Shown: in pieces, positions 32,510 to 40,591 of the stretch
Layout of the letters: every line of letters begins with the position of its first letter
How positions within the stretch are numbered: position 1 is the first letter of the stretch
Source of the DNA: Conexibacter sp. DBS9H8
GTDB lineage: Bacteria; Actinomycetota; Thermoleophilia; Solirubrobacterales; Solirubrobacteraceae
Direction of reading: 5' to 3'
Assembly (NCBI RefSeq): GCF_023330685.1
Contig: NZ_CP097128.1
Span: 1,860,001-1,924,000, forward strand
DNA length: 64,000 nucleotides
Made by a program: the position numbers and the translations under genes
The notes under the pieces: generated by a model
The model's input: the letters and a program-made list of their open reading frames with translations, nothing else
Told to the model about the DNA's origin: nothing
The model's database searches: none

Positions 32510-34366
32510 GTGCCAACGACGGTGCCGCCCCGTCTCGCTCCGATGCTCGCTCGCGTCGGGACGATGCCCGCTGACCTCGACGCCTGGGCCTTCGAGGTCA
32601 AGTGGGACGGGCTGCGCGCGATCGCCGAGATCACCGCTGCCGGGGTGGTCCTGCGCTCCCGAACCCTGCGTGACATCACCGCGACCTACCCGGAGCTCGC
32701 CCGGCTGCCGGACGCGCTGGCGGGGCATCCCGGAACCGTCTGTGACGGAGAGATCATCGCCGCCGACCCGGACGGGCGGCCGAGCTTCTCCCGGCTCGCC
32801 GAGCGCATGAACGTCGGCACCCCCGACGCCGGACTGATCGCGCGCACGCCCGTGCGCTACATCGTCTTCGACCTCCTCGTCCTCGACGGTGAGGATCTCT
32901 GTGGCCGCCCCTACCGGGAGCGGCGCGCCGGGCTTGAGTCCCTCGAGCTGTCCGAGGGCCCCTGGCAGGTCCCGCCCGTCTACCTCGGCGCGGGCCCGGA
33001 ACTGCTCGAGGCGACCCGGCGTCGGGGGCTCGAGGGAGTCATCGCCAAGCGGCTCGACGCCCCCTACCGTCCCGGGACGCGCAGCGCGAACTGGCTGAAG
33101 TTCAAGCACCGCCGGCGCGAGCAGCTCGTCGTCGGAGGGTTCCTCCCGGAACGGGGGGCGGCCACCGGACCGGTCGGAGCCCTGCTCGTCGGCCACTTCG
33201 AGAAAGACGCGCTCATCTATGACGGCCGGGTCGGCACCGGCTGGGACGCGCGTGGTCGGGAGGAACTGACCCGGCGCCTGGCGGGACTCGTCCAGCCTGA
33301 GAGCCCCTTCAGGGCTCCCCCGCGGCTCCGGGTCGCCCCCGTGTACGTCACCCCCGAGCTGGTCGTCGAGGTCTCCTACCTCGAGCGGACGGCGGCCGGC
33401 CGGCTGCGGGCGGCCGTGTTCTGCGGGATCGAGCCCGACGCCTCCGCGGACGGGCCTGAGTCGCTCAGGCTCGTCCGCGACGGCAGCGTCGCGGTGGCCG
33501 GCCGTCAGCTGCGTCTCACCAACACGGAGAAGGTGATCTACCCCGAGACGGGCTTCACCAAGGGTGACCTGATCGCCTACTACGCCGCGATCAGCCCCGC
33601 GGTCCTCCCGCACCTCCGCGGCCGTGCGCTCACGCTCAAGCGCTACCCCGACGGTGTCGATGCCCCGTTCTTCTATGAGAAGCAGGCGCCCGGACACCGT
33701 CCCGCCTGGGTGGCGACCGTCACCGTCGGCGCCCTCGAGTACACGCTCGTCCACGAGCCCGCCACCCTGATCTGGCTGGCCAACCTCGCCGACGTCGAGC
33801 TGCACACCCCGCTCGCCCTCGCCGACGCCCCCGACACCCCGACCGCGGTCGTGTTCGACCTCGATCCCGGTGACGGGGCCGGTCTCCTCGACTGCGCGGA
33901 GGTTGCCGTGATCCTTCGGGAGCTGTTCGACCACTACGGGCTCGACTGCCGGGTCAAGACCTCGGGCGCCAAGGGGATGCAGGTGTATGTGCCGCTCAAC
34001 GATCCGCACGCCACCTTCGCGGAGACGAAGGCGTTTGCGCGGCGGGTTGCCGAGTCGCTCGCCGGGCGCCTCCCCGACCTGGTCGTCGCATCGATGACGC
34101 GGTCGGCGCGGACGGGGCGGGTCCTGATCGACTGGAGCCAGAACGATGCCCACAAGACGACGGTGACGGTGTACTCGCTGCGGGCGACCCCGCACCCGTT
34201 CGTCTCCACGCCGCTGGACTGGGCCGAGCTCGAGGCCGCTCGGGCCGCCCGGGATCCCCGTGGGCTTCGCTTCAGCCCCCGTGAGGTGGAGGAGCGCGTC
34301 AGTCGCTACGGTGATCTCTTCCGCGCCGTCCTCGACGCACACCAGACGCTGCCGAGGCTGACCTGA
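32510..34366 (+). CDS. ligD: LigD: ATP-dependent DNA ligase fused to primase-polymerase domain
   Basis: From the GTG at 32510 the protein has 618 residues in the order ligase then polymerase, as in Bacillus LigD and unlike the polymerase-first mycobacterial form. The ligase part has the adenylated lysine K31 in FEVKWDGLRA, the VCDGEIIAADPDG and GLEGVIAKR motifs and an OB domain. The polymerase part begins near residue 330 (RLTNTEKVIYPETGFTKGDLIAYY) and has the catalytic acidic motif VFDLDPGDGAG. No phosphoesterase domain is present and no ku gene is in the window. It acts in non-homologous end joining. In-frame codons upstream of 32510 belong to the xthA region. Confidence 0.93.
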   Translation: MPTTVPPRLAPMLARVGTMPADLDAWAFEVKWDGLRAIAEITAAGVVLRSRTLRDITATYPELARLPDALAGHPGTVCDGEIIAADPDGRPSFSRLAERMNVGTPDAGLIARTPVRYIVFDLLVLDGEDLCGRPYRERRAGLESLELSEGPWQVPPVYLGAGPELLEATRRRGLEGVIAKRLDAPYRPGTRSANWLKFKHRRREQLVVGGFLPERGAATGPVGALLVGHFEKDALIYDGRVGTGWDARGREELTRRLAGLVQPESPFRAPPRLRVAPVYVTPELVVEVSYLERTAAGRLRAAVFCGIEPDASADGPESLRLVRDGSVAVAGRQLRLTNTEKVIYPETGFTKGDLIAYYAAISPAVLPHLRGRALTLKRYPDGVDAPFFYEKQAPGHRPAWVATVTVGALEYTLVHEPATLIWLANLADVELHTPLALADAPDTPTAVVFDLDPGDGAGLLDCAEVAVILRELFDHYGLDCRVKTSGAKGMQVYVPLNDPHATFAETKAFARRVAESLAGRLPDLVVASMTRSARTGRVLIDWSQNDAHKTTVTVYSLRATPHPFVSTPLDWAELEAARAARDPRGLRFSPREVEERVSRYGDLFRAVLDAHQTLPRLT

Positions 34367-34383
34367 GAAGATCCCTCACTCCC

Positions 34384-34674
34384 ATGGACCAGATCGCACT
34401 GAGAAACCGGGTCGTTGTCGCCACCGGAATGTGGCGAGAGGCCACCGGTGAGCCGCTTCCCAAGATGGCTCCCGGCAAGCCCGAGGCTCAGATCGAGCAG
34501 TTCGAACTGACCCTGGTCAACCGCCTGTGGGAGATGGCCTCACCGGAGACGGCCCGGGAGATCGCCGACCGGACCTGGGACCTCGTCCACGACCGGCCCG
34601 ACTCCGACCCGGTCAAGCAGCGCGTCGTCGAGTGCCATGAGGCGCTCGCGCGAATGACGCGCCTGGGCGACTGA
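34384..34674 (+). CDS. Small protein of unknown function downstream of ligD
   Basis: The 96-residue protein has no recognisable domain or membrane segment. It is mixed alpha with many charged residues (QIEQFELTLVNRLWEMASPETAREIADRTWDLVHDRPDSDPVKQRVVECHEALARM). It starts 17 bases after the ligD stop in the same direction, with a GAGAAG-like ribosome binding site, so it is likely co-transcribed with ligD. No function is assigned. Confidence 0.65.
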   Translation: MDQIALRNRVVVATGMWREATGEPLPKMAPGKPEAQIEQFELTLVNRLWEMASPETAREIADRTWDLVHDRPDSDPVKQRVVECHEALARMTRLGD

Positions 34675-34681
34675 CCGCAAC

Positions 34682-34702
34682 CCGGACGGAGCGGCCGTCC
34701 GG
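34682..34702. terminator. Bidirectional hairpin terminator between ligD-unknown and ftsH
   Basis: CCGGACGG at 34682-34689 pairs perfectly with CCGTCCGG at 34695-34702 around a five-base loop. It lies between the convergent 34384 gene and ftsH. There is no T-run, as is usual for GC-rich Actinobacteria. Confidence 0.65.
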
Positions 34703-34710
34703 AGCCCGGA

Positions 34711-36861
34711 TCAGACTGCGGCGCCGGCCTCGGTCTCGGCCGCCGACGCGCGGGTGAGACCGGCGGCCGCGTAGGCGTCAGCCTCATCGAGGGTTTCGTC
34801 GCGCAGCAGCGCGCCGACGAGGTCATCGAGGTTGCCGCGGCGGCCGCGGAGCAGTTCGAGCACCTCCCGGTGAGCCGTATCGACGATCCTGTGCACCTCG
34901 TGGTCGATCAGGCGCTGGGTCTCATCGCTCGTCTCCGACACGCCGGGGAGCAGGAACCCGTTGCCTTCGGAGGGGAGGACGGCGATCGGCCCGATCGCCT
35001 GGCTCATTCCCCAGCGGCCAACCATGTAGCGGGCGATCCGGGTGAGCTGCTGGATGTCGGATTCGGCGCCGGTGGTGAGATCGCCAAAGACGACCTCCTC
35101 GGCACAGCGACCCCCGAGCATCACCTTGATCTGGGCGAGGAGATGGCGCTCGTCCATATTCCAGCGGTCGGCGTCGGGAGCCGAGAACGTGACGCCCAGT
35201 GCCTGTCCGCGCGGAATGATCGAGACCTTGCGGACCGGGTCGGCGCCGGGGGTCAGCATCCCGACGATCGCGTGCCCCGCCTCGTGGTAGGCGGTTCGTC
35301 GGCGATCGTCCTCGCTCATCATCACGGAACGGGCGGCCCCGAGGACGATCCGCTCGAGCGCGTCGGTGAAGTCCTGACGGTCGACGCGGTCGTGGCTGCG
35401 CTTGGCCGCCAGGAGCGCCGCCTCATTGACGACATTGGCGAGGTCGGCGCCGACCATGCCCGGCGTCGTCGCGGCGAGCGCACCGAGGTCGATGCCGTCG
35501 CTGAGCGGGACTGACCGGGTGTGGACCTTCAGGATCATCTCCCGGCCGACCCGGTCGGGAGGTTGGACGACGACACGCCGGTCGAACCGGCCCGGCCGCA
35601 GGAGCGCCTGGTCGAGGATCTCGGGACGGTTCGTCGCGCCGAGCACGATCACGCCGGCGCGGGGATCGAACCCGTCCATCTCGGTGAGGATCTGGTTGAG
35701 GGTCTGCTCGCGCTCGTCGTGTCCGCCGGACAGGTTCGGGCCGCCGCTGGACCGAGACCGTCCGATCGCATCGAGCTCATCGATGAAGATGATCGCCGGC
35801 GCCGCCTCCTTGGCCTGGTTGAACAGATCGCGCACGCGAGAGGCGCCGACACCGACGATCATCTCGACGAACTCGGACGCGCTCATCTGAAAGAACGGAA
35901 CCCCGGCTTCGCCGGCGACGGCACGGGCGAGGAGCGTCTTGCCGGTTCCGGGAGGTCCGGAGAGCAGTACGCCGCGGGGAATCTTCGCTCCGAGCTTGAG
36001 GTATTTGTCCGGCTCCTTGAGGAAGTCGACGATCTCATGGAGTTCCTCTTTCGCCTCATCGATGCCGGCGACGTCATTGAAGGTGACGTGCTGGTCGGCT
36101 CCCTCGACCCGGCGCGCCCGTGAGCGTCCGAAGGACATCAGGCCGCCCGCGCCGCCGCCGGCGGCTCGTCGCATGAAGAAGACGAACAGGAGCACGAGCA
36201 GCAGGGTCGGCCCGAACCCGAAGACGACCGACTCGATCAGGGAGGGGCTCGCGTTCGGGTTCTGGGCGTTGATCTGGACGTTGTGCTCCTGCAGGAGCGG
36301 GAAGAGCCCGTTCGCCCCCGTGTTCGGGGCGAAGCTCGGCTCCTGGGTTGAGAAGTAGACGGTCGGCTGGCTCGTCGCCCCGCCGCTCTCGGGGAAGGAC
36401 TGGGCCTGCTTGAAGGTCCCCTGGATCGCCCCCGCGTTGGCGGTGACCGACTGCACGTTGTTGGACTTGACCTCCGACAGGAACGTCGGGCTGTAGGGGA
36501 TCTTCACCCGTGGGCTGGTGAGGACCTGTGAGGAGATCCAGAAGTTGAGCCCGAGCAGGATGAGGACGGCGAGCGCAAGGATGATGCGCTGGTTCGGGTT
36601 CGGGCCCCGGCCCTGGCGTCCGTTGGGCTGACCGTTGCGTGGCACGCGGTTCGCCGAGTTGGGGTTGCGACCGTCGGGAGCCGGGGTGATCCGCCACCCC
36701 GGCGAGCGCCCGTTCCCGTTCTGGCCACCGTTGGCAGAACCGTCCCGTGGGGGCCACTGGCTCTGGGTGTCGCCCTGGCGCCGAGCGTTCACCCGACCGA
36801 CCCCGTCCGAGCCGCCAGAAGGCGCTCCCGATCCCGACCGGCTCGACGATTGCTCTGACAT
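34711..36861 (-). CDS. ftsH: ATP-dependent zinc metalloprotease FtsH
   Basis: From the ATG at 36861 the protein has 716 residues. It has a 90-residue low-complexity Gly/Asn/Arg/Ser-rich N-terminal extension, then a membrane helix ([17 protein letters not shown]), a periplasmic-side domain, a second helix ([12 protein letters not shown]), the AAA domain (Walker [11 protein letters not shown], Walker [13 protein letters not shown], second region of homology [11 protein letters not shown]) and the M41 protease domain (zinc motif HEAGHAIVG). It degrades membrane and regulatory proteins. The extension before the first helix is unusual for FtsH, which normally starts a few residues before it. Confidence 0.96.
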   Translation of the reverse strand: MSEQSSSRSGSGAPSGGSDGVGRVNARRQGDTQSQWPPRDGSANGGQNGNGRSPGWRITPAPDGRNPNSANRVPRNGQPNGRQGRGPNPNQRIILALAVLILLGLNFWISSQVLTSPRVKIPYSPTFLSEVKSNNVQSVTANAGAIQGTFKQAQSFPESGGATSQPTVYFSTQEPSFAPNTGANGLFPLLQEHNVQINAQNPNASPSLIESVVFGFGPTLLLVLLFVFFMRRAAGGGAGGLMSFGRSRARRVEGADQHVTFNDVAGIDEAKEELHEIVDFLKEPDKYLKLGAKIPRGVLLSGPPGTGKTLLARAVAGEAGVPFFQMSASEFVEMIVGVGASRVRDLFNQAKEAAPAIIFIDELDAIGRSRSSGGPNLSGGHDEREQTLNQILTEMDGFDPRAGVIVLGATNRPEILDQALLRPGRFDRRVVVQPPDRVGREMILKVHTRSVPLSDGIDLGALAATTPGMVGADLANVVNEAALLAAKRSHDRVDRQDFTDALERIVLGAARSVMMSEDDRRRTAYHEAGHAIVGMLTPGADPVRKVSIIPRGQALGVTFSAPDADRWNMDERHLLAQIKVMLGGRCAEEVVFGDLTTGAESDIQQLTRIARYMVGRWGMSQAIGPIAVLPSEGNGFLLPGVSETSDETQRLIDHEVHRIVDTAHREVLELLRGRRGNLDDLVGALLRDETLDEADAYAAAGLTRASAAETEAGAAV

Positions 36862-36952
36862 CAGGGCCTGATTGTGGCAAGCCCGGGGACGGTTCTGCGC
36901 AAAACGCTCCAGACACCCGGAATTCTTTGGATATTCACACGTAGGCGGAGCC

Positions 36953-37330
36953 TCACCAGCGGATCTGGAGCCGGCGCCGGAACGCCGCCGAAGACTCGAC
37001 GGTCGCGCCGACCCGGTCGGCCCGCTCGCGCAGGTATCGGTCGGAGGTGACCACCACGACCTCATGGGGTGCCGGGTCCGCCCGCAGGCGCCGGACGATC
37101 TCATCGTCGCCGGCGTCGCGCTTGGGGCTGGGGGCGTGGGCGACGTCGATCACGCTCGAGCGGACCGGTGGTCGCGGAGGCCGCTCGAAGACGACGGTGA
37201 CGTCCTCATTCTCGTCCGCCGCCCACCGCTCGAGTTCGTCGACGAGAGCGAGCATGGCGCCATCCCGATCCTCCCACCAGCGGTCGGGCCGGGTGCCGAT
37301 CACGTTCATCCCGTCGATGAGCCAGCGCAC
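36953..37330 (-). CDS. YacP-like NYN domain protein (putative ribonuclease)
   Basis: The 125-residue protein is a NYN/PIN-like domain: [17 protein letters not shown] at the start with the first acidic residue, [20 protein letters not shown] in the middle and [31 protein letters not shown] at the end. This is the YacP family, one of which (Bacillus Rae1) is a ribosome-associated endoribonuclease. It starts with GTG at 37330 after a TAGTCT box and is likely leaderless and monocistronic. Confidence 0.82.
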   Translation of the reverse strand: MRWLIDGMNVIGTRPDRWWEDRDGAMLALVDELERWAADENEDVTVVFERPPRPPVRSSVIDVAHAPSPKRDAGDDEIVRRLRADPAPHEVVVVTSDRYLRERADRVGATVESSAAFRRRLQIRW

Positions 37331-37337
37331 GCGCGGG

Positions 37338-37343
37338 AGACTA
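37338..37343 (-). promoter_or_regulatory. Candidate -10 box for the NYN-domain gene
   Basis: On the minus strand TAGTCT ends seven bases before the GTG at 37330, with no ribosome binding site between. Confidence 0.5.
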
Positions 37344-37411
37344 GCTTCCGAGACGAGCGGCTCGTCGGACTCGGATATGTGTCCAGGCGGTAAATGCGCG
37401 CGCGAATGGGC

Positions 37412-37439
37412 TTGCGCTGGGCGATTCCCGTGCTAAGTT
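37412..37439 (+). promoter_or_regulatory. Promoter of cspA
   Basis: A -35 box TTGCGC (37412-37417) and an extended -10 TGC-TAAGTT (37431-37439) are separated by 16 bases. Transcription should start near 37446, giving a cspA leader of about 105 bases. Confidence 0.65.
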
Positions 37440-37445
37440 GCGCCG

Positions 37446-37549
37446 CGTCAGGCCACCTCAGGGGGTGGCAACGCAGGTGCAGGCTCCGATGGTGACCTCA
37501 GACGTCTTCGCGGTAGCAGCACTACAACGCTACGGAGGACCGTCAATCC
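37446..37549 (+). promoter_or_regulatory. Long 5' leader of cspA
   Basis: The leader holds a perfect six-base-pair hairpin (37452-37457 with 37464-37469, six-base loop) and ends with a GGAGGA ribosome binding site at 37534-37539. Long structured leaders are typical of cold-shock genes, where they control mRNA stability and translation with temperature. The role here is inferred. Confidence 0.5.
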
Positions 37550-37753
37550 ATGCCCACCGGAACCGTCAAATGGTTCAGCGACGAAAAGGGCTTCGGCTTC
37601 ATCACGCCTGATGAGGGCAGTCGAGACCTGTTCGTGCACCACACCTCGATCAGCGCCGACGGCTACCGCTCGCTCGCCGAGGGCGCCAAGGTCTCCTATG
37701 AGGAGGAGGCCGGCCCCAAGGGGCCCAAGGCGATCAACGTCGTCAAGCTCTGA
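37550..37753 (+). CDS. cspA: Cold shock protein, CspA family
   Basis: The 67-residue protein is a single cold-shock domain with the RNA-binding motifs KGFGFI (RNP1) and DLFVHHTSI (RNP2), starting [18 protein letters not shown]. It binds single-stranded RNA or DNA and acts as an RNA chaperone. It has a strong ribosome binding site ten bases before the ATG and a long leader. A hairpin terminator follows. Confidence 0.97.
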   Translation: MPTGTVKWFSDEKGFGFITPDEGSRDLFVHHTSISADGYRSLAEGAKVSYEEEAGPKGPKAINVVKL

Positions 37754-37777
37754 TCGCTCGCGGTGCTGAGATGCGCC

Positions 37778-37814
37778 GCCCTCAGGCGACCCGGCCCCCG
37801 GGGCGCCTGAGGGC
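37778..37814. terminator. Bidirectional terminator between cspA and the rhodanese gene
   Basis: GCCCTCAGGCG at 37778-37788 is the exact reverse complement of 37804-37814, with a 15-base loop. It lies in the 96-base gap between the two convergent genes and can serve both. No T-run is present. Confidence 0.7.
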
Positions 37815-37849
37815 AGCGGTGCGGACCTCCATGCCGCCGGACGGTCGGT

Positions 37850-38182
37850 TCACGGTTCGATGATCGACCCCGACGCGGGTTCGATCGCCAGCCCCGCCGC
37901 GGTCCAGTCGAGCATTCCGCCGAGCAGGTTGTGGGCGTCGAAGCCGGCCTGCCGGAGGGCCTCGGTCGCCATCGCCGATCGTCCACCCGAGCGGCAGACG
38001 AGGATCACCGGCCGCTCACGGTCGATCTCGGTGATCGAGGCGGCGAGCTCCTGCAGCGGAACCGGGACCGCCGCGGGGATGTGGCCGGCGGCGAATTCGT
38101 GTGGGGTGCGGACGTCGATCAGCTGCACGTCCCCGTGCAGCAGTCGCTCGGCGGCCTCGCTGGGTGTGTAATCGTCGGGCAC
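37850..38182 (-). CDS. Rhodanese-like sulfurtransferase domain protein
   Basis: The 110-residue protein is one rhodanese domain: DVQLIDVRTPHEFAAGHIPAAVPVPLQEL, then the active-site loop VCRSGGRSAMATEAL with the catalytic cysteine, then AHNLLGGMLDW. It probably transfers sulfur or acts on thiols; the substrate is unknown. It starts with GTG at 38182 just after a TAGGCT box. Confidence 0.92.
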   Translation of the reverse strand: MPDDYTPSEAAERLLHGDVQLIDVRTPHEFAAGHIPAAVPVPLQELAASITEIDRERPVILVCRSGGRSAMATEALRQAGFDAHNLLGGMLDWTAAGLAIEPASGSIIEP

Positions 38183-38188
38183 GTCGCC

Positions 38189-38194
38189 AGCCTA
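38189..38194 (-). promoter_or_regulatory. Candidate -10 box for the rhodanese gene
   Basis: On the minus strand TAGGCT ends six bases before the GTG at 38182, which fits a leaderless mRNA. Confidence 0.5.
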
Positions 38195-38316
38195 GACAAA
38201 AGGCCTCGCGGGAGTGTCGGAGAGAGTGTCGTTGCAAGGGGAGGAAAAGCCGCTTGTGTCGAGAGGGGATTTCTGTATGCTGCCCCACCAGCACACCCAG
38301 CCGAGTCTCCGACGCA

Positions 38317-38440
38317 CCTGCGCCGGGGAGCGGGGGACCCAGTTGTTTGAGTCTTCGACTCTCGGGGCGAATCGTGGTCACCGAACCGCGTAGCGCAGCT
38401 CTTTCTGCGCGAGCCCGACAGCTAACCCCGTAGGCGCCAG
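38317..38440 (+). promoter_or_regulatory. Cyclic di-AMP (ydaO/yuaA) riboswitch upstream of a peptidoglycan hydrolase
   Basis: The segment contains the conserved ydaO blocks in order: CGCCGGGGAGCGGGGGACCC near the 5' end, GGGGCGAATC in the middle, CCGAACC, and the diagnostic CCCGACAGCTAACCCCGTAGG near the 3' end. CTGCGCC (38318-38324) can pair with GGCGCCAG (38433-38440) as the closing helix. It ends two bases before an AGAGAAGGGG ribosome binding site. This RNA class binds c-di-AMP and usually turns off cell-wall hydrolase genes in Actinobacteria. Confidence 0.93.
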
Positions 38441-38457
38441 AAAGAGAAGGGGTTGGT

Positions 38458-39345
38458 TTGTCGTACGGAAAAGTCCCATTCGGCCGGCGCGTTGCGTGTT
38501 TGGCCGCGCTCCTCGTCAGCCTCGTGGCGGTGGCACCCGCGTTTGCCGCGACGACGCCGAGGTTCGGCTCGCGGATGTTGTGGCAGGGGATGCGCGGTCC
38601 CGACGTCACGACCCTCCAGCGCGACCTCACGTCGCTGGGGTGGTGGACGCGGCCCTCGGGCTGGTTCAACTACTGGACGGCCGTGCACGTCAAAGACTTC
38701 CAGAAGCGTGACCACCTCACGGCCGACGGCGTCGTCGGACCGCAGACATTCGGGCGGATCAGCAGCGCGATGGCCCGGATCGAGGAGACCCGGGCCAACC
38801 CGACCGCGACGAGGGGTCAGGGCGGGAACTCCACCGCCTCCGCCTCATCGGCGACGCTGCCCGCCAACGACAGCGGCGGCTCCGGTTTCGTGCCGCCCAA
38901 CACGCAGGCGAACGCGCCGGTTGAGGCGGCGACAATCGACTCCAACGGGCTTGCCGTCGCGCCCGCGGACGCGCCCAAGGTGATCCAGCAGGTGATCGAC
39001 GCGGCGAACAAGATCGCCTTCGACCCCTACGTCTACGGCGGCGGGCACAACGGGTGGGGACCCCAGGATGGTTATGACTGCTCGGGTTCGGTCTCCTATG
39101 CGCTGCACGGCGGCGACCTGCTCAACGGATATCCGCTCGACTCGACCCAGTTCGAGTCCTACGGCGAGGCTGGCCCCGGAAAGTGGATCACCCTGTACAC
39201 GAACGCCGGGCATGTCTACATGAACGTCGCGGGTCTGTGGTTCGACACGGCCGCTCAGAGCTCGGCCAACGGGAACGACCGCTGGTCGGCGACCCGGATC
39301 TCGCCCGCCTCGGGATTCGTCGTCCGCCACCCGGCGGGCTGGTAA
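38458..39345 (+). CDS. Secreted peptidoglycan hydrolase, PG-binding domain plus NlpC/P60-like domain
   Basis: The protein starts with TTG after a good ribosome binding site and has 295 residues. A signal peptide (VACLAALLVSLVAVAPAFA, cut after AFA) is followed by a peptidoglycan-binding domain (GMRGPDVTTLQRDLTSLGW, VKDFQKRDHLTADGVVGPQTF), a Ser/Asn-rich linker and a C-terminal NlpC/P60-like domain with the catalytic cysteine in YDCSGSVSYAL and histidine in TNAGHVYMNV. It should cleave cell-wall peptides outside the cell. It is controlled by the c-di-AMP riboswitch just upstream and is followed by a perfect hairpin. Confidence 0.88.
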   Translation: MSYGKVPFGRRVACLAALLVSLVAVAPAFAATTPRFGSRMLWQGMRGPDVTTLQRDLTSLGWWTRPSGWFNYWTAVHVKDFQKRDHLTADGVVGPQTFGRISSAMARIEETRANPTATRGQGGNSTASASSATLPANDSGGSGFVPPNTQANAPVEAATIDSNGLAVAPADAPKVIQQVIDAANKIAFDPYVYGGGHNGWGPQDGYDCSGSVSYALHGGDLLNGYPLDSTQFESYGEAGPGKWITLYTNAGHVYMNVAGLWFDTAAQSSANGNDRWSATRISPASGFVVRHPAGW

Positions 39346-39348
39346 GAA

Positions 39349-39386
39349 CTCGGCGGAGCGCACCGACGTCGGTGCGCTCCGCCGAG
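39349..39386 (+). terminator. 38-base perfect palindrome, terminator of the hydrolase gene
   Basis: Positions 39349-39367 are the exact reverse complement of 39368-39386, so the RNA can form a 17-base-pair stem with a four-base loop three bases after the TAA stop. There is no T-run, which fits the I-shaped terminators of GC-rich Actinobacteria. Confidence 0.8.
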
Positions 39387-39424
39387 ACGACGCCCGCGGC
39401 GGGGCCGACCCCGTCCCGGTGGCG

Positions 39425-39430
39425 TACGAT
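39425..39430 (+). promoter_or_regulatory. Candidate -10 box for the acyl-CoA dehydrogenase gene
   Basis: TACGAT ends six bases before the ATG at 39437. It would give a leaderless message and argues against the in-frame GTG at 39419. Confidence 0.45.
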
Positions 39431-39436
39431 TGGATC

Positions 39437-40591
39437 ATGTCCGCGCTCGCCGACCTTTACACGATCCCGCAGGAGTTGCTCGACTTCCGGGACACGATCC
39501 GCCAGATCGCGCGCGAGCGCATCGCTCCGCGGGCGGCCGAGATCGACCGCACCGCCGAATATCCCCATGACCTACGACGTCTGCTCGCTGAGCAGGACAT
39601 TCTCGGACTGCCCTTCGAGATCGAGCACGGGGGGACGGGAACCGGCACCCTGATGCTGTCGCTGGCGATCGAGGAGATCGCCAAAGCCGACGCATCGGTC
39701 GCGCTGATCCTGATGGTGCAGGACCTCGGCACGCTGCCGATCAAGCTCGACGGCTCCGAGCAGCTGAAGGAGCGGTTCCTGCCCAAGTGCGCGAGCGGCG
39801 AGTGGTCGCCTGCCTTCGCCCTCTCGGAGCCGGAGGCGGGTTCGGACCCGGGGGGGATGCTCACCCACGCCGTCCAGGACGGCGACGACTGGGTGATCAA
39901 CGGCTCCAAATGCTGGATCTCCAACGCGGGGATCGCCGACTTCTATGTCGTCTTCGCCGTCACCGACCGATCGGCCGGCCACTCGCGGGGGATTACCGCC
40001 TTCGTCGTCGAGGCCGACCGCCCGGGCTTCAGCATCGGCTCCTACGAGCACAAGCTCGGGATCCACGGCTCTCCGACCGGCTCCCCGGTGTTCGATGACG
40101 TGCGCGTTCCCGCCGCCAACGTGATCGGAGAGGTCAACCGCGGGTTCAAGGTCGCGATGTCCACGCTTGAGCGCTCTCGTCTCGGCGCCGCCGCCCAGGC
40201 GGTCGGGATCGCTCAGGGTGCGATCGACTACGCCGTCGCGTACGCGAACGAGCGCAAGCAGTTCGGCAAGCCGATCAGCTCCTTCCAGGGCATTCAGTTC
40301 AAGCTCGCGGAGATGGAGGCCCGTACCGCCGCGGCCCGCGAGCTCGTCTACCAGGCGTCCGCGAAGGTCGATCGCGGAGACGCGGACCTGAACAAATTCA
40401 CCTCGATGGCCAAACTCGTCGCTGCGGACACCGCGATGGCGGTGACCGTTGAGGCGGTGCAGGTACTCGGTGGGTACGGCTACACCAACGACTACCCGGT
40501 CGAGCGGATGATGCGGGACGCCAAGATCACCCAGATCTATGAGGGCACCAGCGAGATCCAGAAGCTGGTGATCGCCCGCACGCTGCGATGA
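39437..40591 (+). CDS. Acyl-CoA dehydrogenase
   Basis: From the ATG at 39437 the protein has 384 residues, the standard length. It shows the FAD-binding FALSEPEAGSD motif, WISNAG, ERSRLGAAAQAVGIAQGAIDYAV, the LGGYGYTNDYPVERMMRDAKITQIYEGTSEIQ block with the catalytic glutamate in YEGTSE, and ends in RTLR. It oxidises acyl-CoA in fatty-acid or amino-acid breakdown; chain length is not readable. A GTG at 39419 is a weaker start. It is translationally coupled to the zincin gene (four-base overlap). Confidence 0.95.
   Translation: MSALADLYTIPQELLDFRDTIRQIARERIAPRAAEIDRTAEYPHDLRRLLAEQDILGLPFEIEHGGTGTGTLMLSLAIEEIAKADASVALILMVQDLGTLPIKLDGSEQLKERFLPKCASGEWSPAFALSEPEAGSDPGGMLTHAVQDGDDWVINGSKCWISNAGIADFYVVFAVTDRSAGHSRGITAFVVEADRPGFSIGSYEHKLGIHGSPTGSPVFDDVRVPAANVIGEVNRGFKVAMSTLERSRLGAAAQAVGIAQGAIDYAVAYANERKQFGKPISSFQGIQFKLAEMEARTAAARELVYQASAKVDRGDADLNKFTSMAKLVAADTAMAVTVEAVQVLGGYGYTNDYPVERMMRDAKITQIYEGTSEIQKLVIARTLR

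Noticed and set aside
32165..34342. Minus-strand reading frame of about 725 codons opposite ligD
   Set aside because: Asp/Gly/Arg-rich antisense shadow of a protein with clear ligase and polymerase motifs.
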